A stretch of DNA of 8,010 nucleotides from Actinomycetota bacterium (GCA_013696595.1 JACCYG010000078.1:1-8010), one strand, 5' to 3'; positions 1 to 5,989 are shown, numbered from the stretch's first letter. The notes: generated by a model from the letters alone, not told the origin. Numbers and translations are program-made.

Positions 1-677
1 TCCACTCGGCCGTCGTCGAGATCATCGTGAAGCCGGGCGGCCGCTGCCGCTACACGACGATCCAGAACTGGTCGAACAACGTCTACAACCTCGTCACGAA
101 GCGGGCAGTTGCCTACGAGAACGCGACGATGGAGTGGGTCGACGGGAATCTCGGCTCGAAGCTGACTATGAAGTACCCGGCGATTTGGCTCAGGGGCGAG
201 GGCGCGCACGGCGAGGTCCTCTCGATCGCGTTCGCCGGCGACGGCCAGCACCAGGACGCGGGCGGGAAGTGCGTCCACGTCGCGCCGAACACGACGTCCG
301 TGATCACGTCCAAGTCGATCTCGAAGAACGGCGGGCGCGCCGGCTATCGCGGCTTGCTCGAGGTGGCGAAGGGCGCGAGCGGGTCGAAGTCGAAGGTCGT
401 GTGCGACGCGCTCATCCTCGACGAGGACTCGCGCTCCGACACCTACCCATACATCCGGATCGACGAGAACAACGTCGACATCGGCCACGAGGCGACGGTG
501 TCGAAGATCGGCGAGGAGCAGCTCTTCTATCTGATGTCGCGCGGTCTCACCGAGACCGAGGCGTCGGCCATGATCGTGAGCGGCTTCGTCGAGCCGATCA
601 CGAAGGAGCTCCCACTCGAGTACGCGGTTGAGATGAACCGGCTGATCCAGCTCCAGATGGAGGGCTCCGTTGGGTAG
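1..677 (+). CDS. sufB: SufB, Fe-S cluster scaffold subunit (C-terminal half, 5' truncated by window)
   Basis: SufB is the core of the cytosolic SufBCD scaffold that assembles Fe-S clusters from SufS/SufU-derived sulfur. The open frame runs in from the left edge (first full codon at base 3) to a TAG at 675-677. That gives about 224 residues, roughly the C-terminal half of a protein usually near 470 residues. The GTG at 27 is an internal Val codon, not a start. The visible part is the right-handed beta-helix core and C-terminal helices: NWSNNVYNLVTKR, then APNTTSVITSKSISK, then GEEQLFYLMSRGL. The residues matching E. coli SufB C405 and E434 are visible as the Cys in VVCDALIL (codon 402-404) and the Glu in GHEATVSK (codon 489-491). 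A short GGGGC/GCCCC hairpin (698-714) follows the stop. The VOC genes and sufD continue on the same strand, as in one operon. Confidence 0.95.
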   Translation, partial: HSAVVEIIVKPGGRCRYTTIQNWSNNVYNLVTKRAVAYENATMEWVDGNLGSKLTMKYPAIWLRGEGAHGEVLSIAFAGDGQHQDAGGKCVHVAPNTTSVITSKSISKNGGRAGYRGLLEVAKGASGSKSKVVCDALILDEDSRSDTYPYIRIDENNVDIGHEATVSKIGEEQLFYLMSRGLTETEASAMIVSGFVEPITKELPLEYAVEMNRLIQLQMEGSVG

Positions 678-739
678 ACGGACGACCGCTGGCCGTAGGG
701 GCCCGACTTGCCCCGCCCGCGCGTAACGGGAGCGTCTCT

Positions 740-1120
740 GTGATCGACGTCGAGCGGGCTGACTTCATCGGTGTGCCGGTGCATGACGTCGCGCGGGCCC
801 GCAAGTTCTACGGCGAGACGCTCGGCCTGCCGCAGAGCTCCAGCTCGGGCGACCGGTGGGCCGAATTCGAGACCGGGAACGTCACGATCGGAATCTTCGC
901 GCCCGAGCAGATGGGCCGGACGTTCGAACCGAGCTCGGCCCCGATCGCGCTCCGCGTCCCGGATGTCGCCGAGGCGCGTCGGCGGCTCGAGGAGGCGGGC
1001 ATCTCTTTCGAGGGCGAGATCATGGATTCGGGCGTCTGCCATATGGCCTTCTTCCAGGATCCGGACGGCAACGCCCTCATGCTCCACCGGAGGTACGCGC
1101 CTCCTCACGCGGAGAAGTAG
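740..1120 (+). CDS. VOC/glyoxalase-fold protein, first of a tandem pair in the suf locus
   Basis: A 126-residue single-unit vicinal-oxygen-chelate protein. Two beta-alpha-beta-beta-beta modules are recognisable: DFIGVPVHDVARARKFY near residues 8-24 and IALRVPDVAEARRRL near 70-84, ending in DPDGNALMLHRRYAP. The GTG start at 740 has a GGGAG ribosome site at 728-732 and begins right at the first strand. In glyoxalase I-type enzymes, His and Glu ligands sit on the first strand of each module and in the DPDGN-x-x-E motif. Here those positions appear to be Phe, Pro and Met, so ordinary metal-dependent glyoxalase chemistry looks unlikely. A GVCHM motif before DPDGN is shared with the next gene. It lies 62 bases after sufB and 3 bases before its paralogue. 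The substrate is unknown; a role linked to Fe-S assembly is suggested only by position. Confidence 0.85.
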   Translation: MIDVERADFIGVPVHDVARARKFYGETLGLPQSSSSGDRWAEFETGNVTIGIFAPEQMGRTFEPSSAPIALRVPDVAEARRRLEEAGISFEGEIMDSGVCHMAFFQDPDGNALMLHRRYAPPHAEK

Positions 1121-1123
1121 CGA

Positions 1124-1480
1124 ATGCAGGTGGAGCAAGTCGACTTCGTGGCGCTGCCCACGCGGGACGTCGCGCGTGCTGTCTCCTGGTATCGAGACGT
1201 GCTCGGCCTGCGGGCGAGCGAGTTCAGCACCGGTGAGGTCGAGACTTCGAACGTCACGCTCTCGTTCTGGAGCCCAGAGGAGCAGGGCGAGACCTTCGTG
1301 GCGAACGAGAACGGGGTCGCGCTCCGCGTTTCCGACGTCGAGGCTGCCGTCGAGGAGGTGCGGGCCGCGGGAGCCGACGTGCTTGGCATCGAGGACACCG
1401 GCGTCTGTCACATGGGTTTCTGCAAGGACCCCGACGGCAACGTCATCATCTTGCACAGGAGGTATGCGCCACGTGCCTAG
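1124..1480 (+). CDS. VOC/glyoxalase-fold protein, second of the tandem pair
   Basis: A 118-residue VOC-fold protein, about half identical to the gene just upstream over the aligned length, so the pair looks like an old tandem duplication. Shared landmarks are DFVALPTRDVARA at the N-terminus, ALRVSDVEAA in the second module, and GVCHMGFCKDPDGN followed by LHRRYAP at the end. As in its partner, the usual metal-ligand positions lack His/Glu. ATG 1124 is preceded by GGAGAAG (1111-1117), a good ribosome site lying over the end of the previous gene. The codons for HRRYA near the end contain AGGAGG (1457-1462), which serves as the ribosome site for sufD, so translation of this gene and sufD is likely coupled. 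The enzymatic or binding role is unknown. Confidence 0.85.
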   Translation: MQVEQVDFVALPTRDVARAVSWYRDVLGLRASEFSTGEVETSNVTLSFWSPEEQGETFVANENGVALRVSDVEAAVEEVRAAGADVLGIEDTGVCHMGFCKDPDGNVIILHRRYAPRA

Positions 1481-2636
1481 AGCGAAGGCGCTCGAGGCGT
1501 ACCGCGCGCTGCCTCTTCCGAACACCGCGGACGAGCACTGGCGCTTCACCGATTTGCGCGGCTTCGACCCGGACGCGTTCACGGCGAACGGTCAGAGGGC
1601 CGTCGCGGCACCGGACTCCATGCTCGACGTCGACGCGGCGATCGTCACTGTGACGGAATCGAGCCTCGAGATCGAGCGCATGCCTGAAGGGGTTCGCGTC
1701 GAGCGGCTCGAGTCTCACGAGCTGCTCGGGACGCTCGTTGGGTCGGATGAGAAGTTCGCCGCACACAACGCGGCCATGTGGGAGAACGGCCTCCTCGTTC
1801 ACGTCCCGCGTCGGGTCGTCCTCGAGAAGCCGATCTACGTTCGCATCACGAACGCGGGCGAGGGCGGTGCGCTCTTCTGGCGGCTGCTCGTCGTAGCGGA
1901 GCCCGAGGCGCGCTTCACGCTGATCGAGGAGTACGCGTCGGATTCATCGGATGCGGCGGGCTACTCGAACGCGGTTGCCGAGCTCTTCGTCGGCCAGGGT
2001 GCGAAGCTCGAGTACGTCTCGATCCAGAACCTCTCGCGCGAGACCTGGCACTTCGCATCTCATCACGCGCGCGTGGAGCGGGACGCCGAGCTCGACTGGG
2101 TGGCCGGTGGTTTTGGCTCGAAGAAGGGGAAGACGCGAATCCAGAACGACCTCGCCGGCCCGGGCGCGACCTCGCGCGTTACGGGCGCGTACTTCGCCGA
2201 CGGCGAGCAGCATCTCGACTACGACACGTTCCAGGAGCACATCGCGCCCTCCACGACATCGGACTTCGCGTTCAAGGGCGCCTTGCGCGACAGCGCGCGT
2301 GCGGTCTGGCGGGGAATGATCCGCGTCGAGCCCGACGCGCAGAAGACGAACGCGTACCAGGAGAACCGGAACCTGCTCCTCTCCGAGAGCGCGCACGCGG
2401 ACTCGATTCCCGGCCTCGAGATCCTGGCGAACGACGTGCGCTGCACGCACGGCGCGACGATCGGCCAGGTCGACCGCGAGCAGCTCTTCTACCTGATGGC
2501 CCGCGGGCTCTCTCGGGCCGAAGCCGAGCGCCTGATCGTGCGTGGCTTCTTCGCCGACATCCTCGACCGGATCGAGCTCGAACCGGTGCGGGAAGCTCTA
2601 GGCGCCGTCCTCGAGGCGCGCATTCCGCAGAGCTGA
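1473..2636 (+). CDS. sufD: SufD, Fe-S cluster assembly protein
   Basis: SufD pairs with SufB and SufC in the SufBCD scaffold and is needed for iron acquisition into nascent clusters. From GTG 1473 the protein is 387 residues, within the family's normal range. The N-terminal region has the typical DEHWRFTDLRGFDP motif. The middle is beta-helix. The C-terminus carries CTHGATIGQ followed by REQLFYLMARGLSRAEA, closely parallel to the end of SufB. The His of CTHGA (codon 2448-2450, residue 326) matches the functionally important E. coli SufD H360. I chose GTG 1473 because AGGAGG at 1457-1462 is 10 bases upstream. An in-frame ATG at 1464 is also possible but would leave only one base of spacing. 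The start overlaps the preceding VOC gene by 8 bases. The stop is TGA 2634-2636. Confidence 0.95.
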   Translation: MPRAKALEAYRALPLPNTADEHWRFTDLRGFDPDAFTANGQRAVAAPDSMLDVDAAIVTVTESSLEIERMPEGVRVERLESHELLGTLVGSDEKFAAHNAAMWENGLLVHVPRRVVLEKPIYVRITNAGEGGALFWRLLVVAEPEARFTLIEEYASDSSDAAGYSNAVAELFVGQGAKLEYVSIQNLSRETWHFASHHARVERDAELDWVAGGFGSKKGKTRIQNDLAGPGATSRVTGAYFADGEQHLDYDTFQEHIAPSTTSDFAFKGALRDSARAVWRGMIRVEPDAQKTNAYQENRNLLLSESAHADSIPGLEILANDVRCTHGATIGQVDREQLFYLMARGLSRAEAERLIVRGFFADILDRIELEPVREALGAVLEARIPQS

Positions 2637-2798
2637 TTCGCCACTCTTCGTCTCCGAGCCGGCACAGAGCGTGTCCCACGCGTGACGATTCGCGCGTTAC
2701 GCTCGCCTTAAGGGGGCGAGGGGCCGAAGGCCCCGGGGGAAACGAAGGCCCCGGGGGAAAGCTTCACGCGCGCGAGGGCGCATCGGGGCTAGCCGTGG
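2637..2798 (+). other. Gene-free stretch with GC-rich hairpins after sufD
   Basis: No convincing coding sequence lies between sufD and the cold-shock leader. Two adjacent GC-rich stem-loops are visible. CTCGCC (2702-2707) pairs with GGCGAG (2715-2720), and GGGGCC (2720-2725) pairs with GGCCCC (2729-2734) around a GAA loop; they share base 2720. Neither is followed by a T-run, so a canonical intrinsic terminator cannot be claimed. They may still act as a 3' boundary for the sufD message. A TACGCT hexamer also occurs at 2698-2703. Confidence 0.4.
2725..2760. repeat. Perfect 18-bp tandem duplication
   Basis: The unit CGAAGGCCCCGGGGGAAA occurs twice in direct succession (2725-2742 and 2743-2760) with no mismatch. 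Each unit contains the self-complementary core CCCCGGGG. The first copy also supplies one arm of the GGGGCC-GAA-GGCCCC hairpin. Confidence 0.9.
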
Positions 2799-2804
2799 TA
2801 CGCT
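2799..2804 (+). promoter_or_regulatory. Candidate -10 box for the csp-infA-ppi transcript
   Basis: TACGCT fits the actinobacterial TANNNT -10 pattern and would place transcription start near 2811, giving a leader of about 83 bases before the cold-shock ATG. No convincing -35 element is seen, so this is a weak call. Confidence 0.35.
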
Positions 2805-2819
2805 TAACGGGCAAGATCA

Positions 2820-2893
2820 AAGTTAGAGCGCGTGTTCGGTTCGGCCTAGCCCTTCCTAACCCGTTCGTGAGTGTGTTAGGAGGAGGTGTTTTT
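2820..2893 (+). promoter_or_regulatory. Structured 5' leader of the cold-shock gene, sequestering its ribosome site
   Basis: CTTCCTAAC (2852-2860) can pair with GTTAGGAGG (2875-2883) in a continuous 9-bp stem with one G-U pair and a 14-base loop. The 3' arm covers the first half of the GGAGGAGGTG ribosome site just before ATG 2894. A second GTTAG at 2822-2826 could instead pair with CTAAC (2856-2860), which would free the site. Mutually exclusive pairings of this sort are typical of temperature-responsive csp leaders. The folds were found by eye and have not been tested. Confidence 0.5.
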
Positions 2894-3103
2894 ATGGCAA
2901 CCGGAACCGTCAAGTGGTTCAGCGATGAGAAGGGGTATGGCTTCATCACCCCCGACGAGGGATCGAAGGATCTCTTCGTCCATCACAGCAACATCGCCGG
3001 TGAGGGCTTCAAGTCCCTCTCCGAAGGCGCCCGCGTCGAGTTCGAGCCGCGCGAGGGCCAGAAGGGCCCGGAGGCGACGGAAGTCGCCCCCGTCTCGGCC
3101 TAG
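2894..3103 (+). CDS. Cold-shock domain protein (CspA family)
   Basis: A 69-residue single cold-shock domain (OB-fold) that binds single-stranded RNA/DNA and acts as an RNA chaperone. The start MATGTVKWFSDEKGYGFI is diagnostic. RNP1 is KGYGFI (residues 13-18) and RNP2 is LFVHH (27-31), with aromatic W8, F9, F17 and F28 on the nucleic-acid face. The length is normal. ATG 2894 follows a strong GGAGGAGGTG site that is partly held in a leader hairpin. The next gene is infA, 63 bases downstream, so the two probably share a transcript coordinating translation with temperature or growth. The family has many paralogues (CspA, B, C and so on), so I leave the exact symbol open. Confidence 0.95.
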   Translation: MATGTVKWFSDEKGYGFITPDEGSKDLFVHHSNIAGEGFKSLSEGARVEFEPREGQKGPEATEVAPVSA

Positions 3104-3118
3104 TCGAGCGTTGAGGGC

Positions 3119-3142
3119 GTGGCCGTCGTTCGCGGCGGCCAC
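3119..3142 (+). promoter_or_regulatory. 10-bp UUCG hairpin between csp and infA
   Basis: GTGGCCGTCG (3119-3128) pairs with CGGCGGCCAC (3133-3142) around a TTCG tetraloop, with a single G-U pair. No T-run follows (GATCATCTG), so it is not a classic terminator. An mRNA-stabilising element, processing site or partial terminator that lowers infA relative to csp would fit. It ends 13 bases before the infA ribosome site. Confidence 0.6.
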
Positions 3143-3166
3143 GATCATCTGACCGAAGGAGAACGT

Positions 3167-3379
3167 TTGGAAGAAAAGATCGAGATGGAGGGTGAGGTCG
3201 TCGAGGCGCTCCGGAACCGGATGTTCCGCGTGCAGCTCGACAACGGCCACGAGACCCTCGGGTACTGCGCGGGCAAGATGCGGCGCTACCGGATCCGAAT
3301 CTTCCCGGGCGATCGGGTCAAGATCGAGGTCTCGCCCTACGACCTGAACCGCGGCCGCATCGTCTACCGCTACAAGTAG
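3167..3379 (+). CDS. infA: Translation initiation factor IF-1
   Basis: IF-1 binds the 30S A site during initiation. The 70-residue product has the family sequence throughout: EKIEMEGEVVEAL at the start, then FRVQLDNGHETLG, GKMRRYRIRI, PGDRVKIEVSPYDL and RGRIVYRY at the end, forming one S1-like OB fold. The start is TTG 3167, with AAGGAG at 3156-3161 five bases upstream; this gives the normal 70-72-residue length. An upstream in-frame GTG at 3119 would add 16 residues that the family lacks and sits inside a stable hairpin. The gene lies directly behind the cold-shock gene and only 6 bases before the cyclophilin gene. It is away from the ribosomal-protein cluster that holds infA in many bacteria. 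Confidence 0.95.
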   Translation: MEEKIEMEGEVVEALRNRMFRVQLDNGHETLGYCAGKMRRYRIRIFPGDRVKIEVSPYDLNRGRIVYRYK

Positions 3380-3385
3380 GTCGCG

Positions 3386-3844
3386 TTGCGCTCGGCCACA
3401 CTGCACACGAACCACGGCGCAATCGAGGTCGAGCTCTTCGAGGACGATGCTCCGAAGACCGTCGCGAACTTCGTGAAGCTCGCCGAGGACGGCTTCTACG
3501 ACGGCGTCATCTTTCACCGGATCATCCCGGACTTCATGATCCAGGGCGGCGATCCGACGGGGACGGGCACAGGCGGCCCGGGCTACAAGTTCGAGGACGA
3601 GATCAACGACCACAAGGTCGTCCGCGGCGCGCTCGCGATGGCGAACGCGGGCCCGAACACGAACGGCAGCCAGTTCTTCATCGTCACGACCGATGCCGCG
3701 CCGTGGCTGGATGGCAAGCACACGGTGTTCGGCCGAGTGACGAGCGGGATGGACGTCGTGGACGCGATCGAAGCGGTGGACACGGACGCGCGTGACAAGC
3801 CGCGCGAGGACGTCGTCATCGAGCGCGTCGACCTTCCTGGCTAG
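3386..3844 (+). CDS. Cyclophilin-type peptidyl-prolyl cis-trans isomerase
   Basis: Catalyses cis-trans isomerisation of X-Pro bonds in protein folding. The 152-residue protein is a single cyclophilin domain without signal peptide or membrane segment, so it is cytosolic. Active-site motifs are intact: FHRIIPDFMIQGGDP with R45, F50 and Q53, then ANAGPNTNGSQFFI with Q96 and F98, then WLDGKHTVFG with W107 and H112. Trp at 107 is the residue associated with cyclosporin binding in the family. The TTG start at 3386 places the first strand (ATLHTNHGAIEVELF) at the N-terminus as in bacterial PpiB. Upstream ribosome-site sequence is weak. It lies 6 bases after infA, so it is very likely cotranscribed and possibly translationally coupled. 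The symbol ppiB or ppiA could be used but I cannot decide between them. Confidence 0.93.
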   Translation: MRSATLHTNHGAIEVELFEDDAPKTVANFVKLAEDGFYDGVIFHRIIPDFMIQGGDPTGTGTGGPGYKFEDEINDHKVVRGALAMANAGPNTNGSQFFIVTTDAAPWLDGKHTVFGRVTSGMDVVDAIEAVDTDARDKPREDVVIERVDLPG

Positions 3845-3850
3845 AGACGT

Positions 3851-3876
3851 CCAGCCTCGGGTCGCGGAGCGGCTGG
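3851..3876 (+). terminator. Possible hairpin terminator or operator after the cyclophilin gene
   Basis: CCAGCC (3851-3856) pairs with GGCTGG (3871-3876) over a 14-base loop, seven bases after the cyclophilin stop. No T-run follows. It also covers where a -35 for sufS would be, so it could instead be a regulator-binding inverted repeat. Confidence 0.3.
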
Positions 3877-3886
3877 GATCGGCCGA

Positions 3887-3892
3887 TACCAT
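3887..3892 (+). promoter_or_regulatory. -10 box for a leaderless sufS transcript
   Basis: TACCAT ends six bases before the GTG at 3899, the distance expected from a -10 hexamer to the transcription start. Transcription would therefore begin at or within a base of the start codon. No ribosome site is seen upstream of this GTG. No clear -35 is visible. Confidence 0.5.
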
Positions 3893-3898
3893 GACTTT

Positions 3899-5146
3899 GT
3901 GGCCGTAACGTCCGCTCGCCAACTCGACGCAGCCGCTCTTCGCGCTCAGTTCCCGATCTTCGAGCAGGCGGGCGGCGCACGACGGCTCGCCTACCTCGAC
4001 TCCTCGAACTCCTCGCAGAAGCCTCGCGCGGTGCTCGACGCGATGCAGACGTTCTACGAGACCTCGTACGCGAACGTGCATCGGGGCGTGTACGAGCTTG
4101 CCGATCGCGCCGCTGCCGCTTTCGAGGATTCCCGCGAGAAGGTTCGCGCGTTCGTCAACGCCGGGTCGCAGCGCGAGATCATCTATACGCGGAATGCGAC
4201 CGAGGCGCTCAACCTCGTTGCCTATGCGTGGGGGCTCGAGAACCTCGGGCCCGGAGATGTCGCGCTCGTCACCGAGCTCGAGCACCACTCGAACTTCGTG
4301 CCGTGGCAGCTCATCGCGGAGCGGACGGGGGCGACATTCGCGGCGATTCCGATCGAAGGCGGGAACCACGAGCTCGATCTCTCGAAGCTCGACGAGATCG
4401 CCAAGCGGGGCCAGATCAAGGTGCTCGCGGTCGGCCTCGTCAACAACTCGCTCGGCGTCGTCAACCCCGTGTCGGAGCTCGCGGCGTGGGCGCATGAACA
4501 GGGGGCCATCTGCGTCGTCGACGCCTGCCAGGCCGCTCCGCACCGTCCCATCGACGTGCAGACGCTCGGCGCGGACTTCGTCGCCTTCACCGGGCACAAG
4601 ATGCTCGGTCCGACGGGGATCGGCGTGCTCTGGGGTCGGCAAGAGCTTCTGCAGAGCATGCAGCCCTTCAACGTGGGCGGCGGCCAGATCCGCCACGTCT
4701 CGCTCGAGAAGACAACCTGGAACGATCTTCCGCATAAGTTCGAGGCGGGGACGCCCCCGATCGTCGAGGCGATCGGGCTCGGCGCCGCTATCGACTACCT
4801 GAACGAGGTCGGCCTCGAGAGCATCGAGGACCACGAGGTCGAGATCACGGAGTATGCGCTCGGCCGTCTCGGTGAGATTTTCGGTCTTACGATCTTCGGC
4901 CCGCCGCTCGAGCGTCGCGGCGGGATCATCTCCTTCGACCTCGATGGCGTGCACCCGCACGACGTCGCACAGATCCTCGGGAACGAGGGCGTCGCCGTTC
5001 GCGCCGGCCACCACTGCACCCAGCCGCTCATGAAGCGCCTCGGCGTCGCGGCCACAACCCGCGCGAGCTTCTACCTCTACACGCTGCCCGAGGAGATCGA
5101 CCGGCTCGTCGACGGGCTCCACAGGGCGAAGAAGGTCTTCGCGTAG
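3899..5146 (+). CDS. sufS: SufS, cysteine desulfurase
   Basis: A PLP enzyme that removes sulfur from L-cysteine, giving alanine and an enzyme persulfide passed to SufU. The 415-residue product has the class-V aminotransferase fold of group II desulfurases. It has YLDSSNSSQKP near the N-terminus, RNATEALNLVA, the ELEHHSNFVPW histidine motif, the PLP lysine K234 in TGHKMLGPTGIG, and catalytic C373 in RAGHHCTQPL. R388 in TTRASFY matches the substrate-carboxylate arginine. The short Cys loop is of the SufS type rather than the IscS type. GTG 3899 is chosen because the N-terminus then matches family length and a -10 box lies six bases upstream (leaderless). SufU follows 45 bases later. The usual neighbour sufC is absent here, and csp, infA and the isomerase gene separate this half from sufB/sufD. 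Confidence 0.96.
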   Translation: MAVTSARQLDAAALRAQFPIFEQAGGARRLAYLDSSNSSQKPRAVLDAMQTFYETSYANVHRGVYELADRAAAAFEDSREKVRAFVNAGSQREIIYTRNATEALNLVAYAWGLENLGPGDVALVTELEHHSNFVPWQLIAERTGATFAAIPIEGGNHELDLSKLDEIAKRGQIKVLAVGLVNNSLGVVNPVSELAAWAHEQGAICVVDACQAAPHRPIDVQTLGADFVAFTGHKMLGPTGIGVLWGRQELLQSMQPFNVGGGQIRHVSLEKTTWNDLPHKFEAGTPPIVEAIGLGAAIDYLNEVGLESIEDHEVEITEYALGRLGEIFGLTIFGPPLERRGGIISFDLDGVHPHDVAQILGNEGVAVRAGHHCTQPLMKRLGVAATTRASFYLYTLPEEIDRLVDGLHRAKKVFA

Positions 5147-5178
5147 TCGAACCGGCGTGCGGGCGGAAAGCCCGTCGT

Positions 5179-5184
5179 TACCAT
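5179..5184 (+). promoter_or_regulatory. -10 box for a possible leaderless sufU transcript
   Basis: TACCAT, the same hexamer as before sufS, lies seven bases before ATG 5192. The upstream sequence lacks a well-placed ribosome site. Transcription from here would be additional to read-through from sufS. Confidence 0.45.
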
Positions 5185-5191
5185 AGGTCCG

Positions 5192-5623
5192 ATGGCGTTT
5201 GACGAGATGTACCGCGAGGTCATCCTCGACCACTACAAGAACCCGCGCGGGCATGGGGTGATCGAGGGTGCCGACGCGGAGGCCGACGGCCAGAACCCCC
5301 TCTGCGGGGACGAGGTCTCGATCTACGTCCAGTTCGGGGCCGACAACGAGACGATCGAGGACGTCAAGTTCCGCGGGCGTGGCTGTGCGATCAGCCAGGC
5401 GGCGACGTCGATGTTGACGGAGATGGTCACGGGCAGGAAGGCGACCGCGATCGCCGAGATGCCGCGCGACGAGCTGCTCGAGGAGGTCGGGATCCCGCTG
5501 TCGCCCGTCCGGCTCAAGTGCGCGCTGCTCGGGCTTGGGGTCCTGAAGGTTGCGCTCCACCGCGCCAAGGGGACACCGCTCCCCGAGGAATGGGCCGGGA
5601 TGGACGAGCTCAAGCTGACGTAG
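5192..5623 (+). CDS. sufU: SufU, sulfur relay/scaffold protein with shortened central region
   Basis: SufU is a zinc-binding partner of SufS that accepts its persulfide sulfur. The 143-residue protein shows YREVILDHYKNPRG, NPLCGDEV (C38, D40), GRGCAISQAATSMLTEMV (C65) and VRLKCALLG (C110). These match the zinc/sulfur ligands C41, D43, C66 and C128 of Bacillus subtilis SufU. Lys precedes the third Cys, as in SufU; IscU has His there. However, C65 and C110 are 45 residues apart, close to IscU (43) and well short of B. subtilis SufU (62). The insertion usually taken as a SufU hallmark is largely missing. A C-terminal tail, GTPLPEEWAGMDEL, is present. The gene lies directly after sufS and before the Rieske gene. 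Confidence 0.92.
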   Translation: MAFDEMYREVILDHYKNPRGHGVIEGADAEADGQNPLCGDEVSIYVQFGADNETIEDVKFRGRGCAISQAATSMLTEMVTGRKATAIAEMPRDELLEEVGIPLSPVRLKCALLGLGVLKVALHRAKGTPLPEEWAGMDELKLT

Positions 5624-5642
5624 TGCGTTTCGGGCGATTCGC

Positions 5643-5662
5643 GGGCCGGATCTATCCGGCCC
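5643..5662. repeat. 9-bp perfect inverted repeat between sufU and the Rieske gene
   Basis: GGGCCGGAT and ATCCGGCCC are separated by two bases. As RNA this would be an 8-bp stem with a UCUA loop. It lies 12 bases before the Rieske ATG and is not followed by a T-run, so an operator, an mRNA processing hairpin or a weak attenuator are all possible. Confidence 0.6.
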
Positions 5663-5674
5663 CTACGGACCGAA

Positions 5675-5989
5675 ATGGCTGAGCTGACTGTCTGTCCGGT
5701 CGAGGAGCTGCCACCGGGAGCGATGAAGCTCGTTCACGCCGGGGAGATCGCGGTAGGCATCTACAACATCGATGGCGAATACTTCGCCCTCGAAGACCGC
5801 TGCTCGCACGACGACGGTCCCCTCGTCGAGGGAGACTGGGAGCCCGACCGGGCCGTCGTCATCTGCCCGCGCCATGGCGCGACCTTCGACATTCGTAGCG
5901 GGAGGGCACTCACGCTGCCGGCGTATCTCCCCGTCGAGACCTTCCCGGTGCGTGTTGTCGACGGGCTCGTCAAGGTCGACGTCACCTAA
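5675..5989 (+). CDS. Rieske [2Fe-2S] ferredoxin-type protein
   Basis: A 104-residue soluble single-domain Rieske protein. The cluster motif is complete: C43-x-H45 in RCSHDDGPL and C64-x2-H67 in CPRHGATFD, 18 residues apart between H45 and C64. There is no signal peptide or transmembrane helix. It resembles the small ferredoxin subunits annotated for non-haem dioxygenases. A similar gene is a known member of actinobacterial suf operons, from memory of their layout, so a role in Fe-S assembly electron supply or as a client is more likely than ring hydroxylation; no oxygenase subunit is present here. ATG 5675 has no strong ribosome site. The TAA is 21 bases from the stop of the convergent MerB-like gene. 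Confidence 0.92.
   Translation: MAELTVCPVEELPPGAMKLVHAGEIAVGIYNIDGEYFALEDRCSHDDGPLVEGDWEPDRAVVICPRHGATFDIRSGRALTLPAYLPVETFPVRVVDGLVKVDVT

Noticed and set aside
1464..1472. ATG 1464 as the sufD start
   Set aside because: It is only one base after AGGAGG, too close for initiation; GTG 1473 has usable spacing. The choice changes only three residues.
2634..2636. Recoding of the TGA ending sufD
   Set aside because: SufD ends normally after the conserved C-terminal helices and the following codons show no family resemblance.
3119..3166. An upstream GTG start for infA
   Set aside because: It would add 16 residues absent from the family and lies in a 10-bp hairpin; TTG 3167 has a well-spaced AAGGAG.
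3891..3908. ATG 3891 as a start upstream of sufS
   Set aside because: It reads five codons to a TAA and is out of frame with sufS; its first two bases are part of the likely -10 box.
2876..5560. An open frame of 894 codons on the minus strand
   Set aside because: It lies opposite csp, infA, the cyclophilin, sufS and sufU, has the charged, low-complexity composition typical of antisense frames in GC-rich DNA, and shows no recognisable domain.
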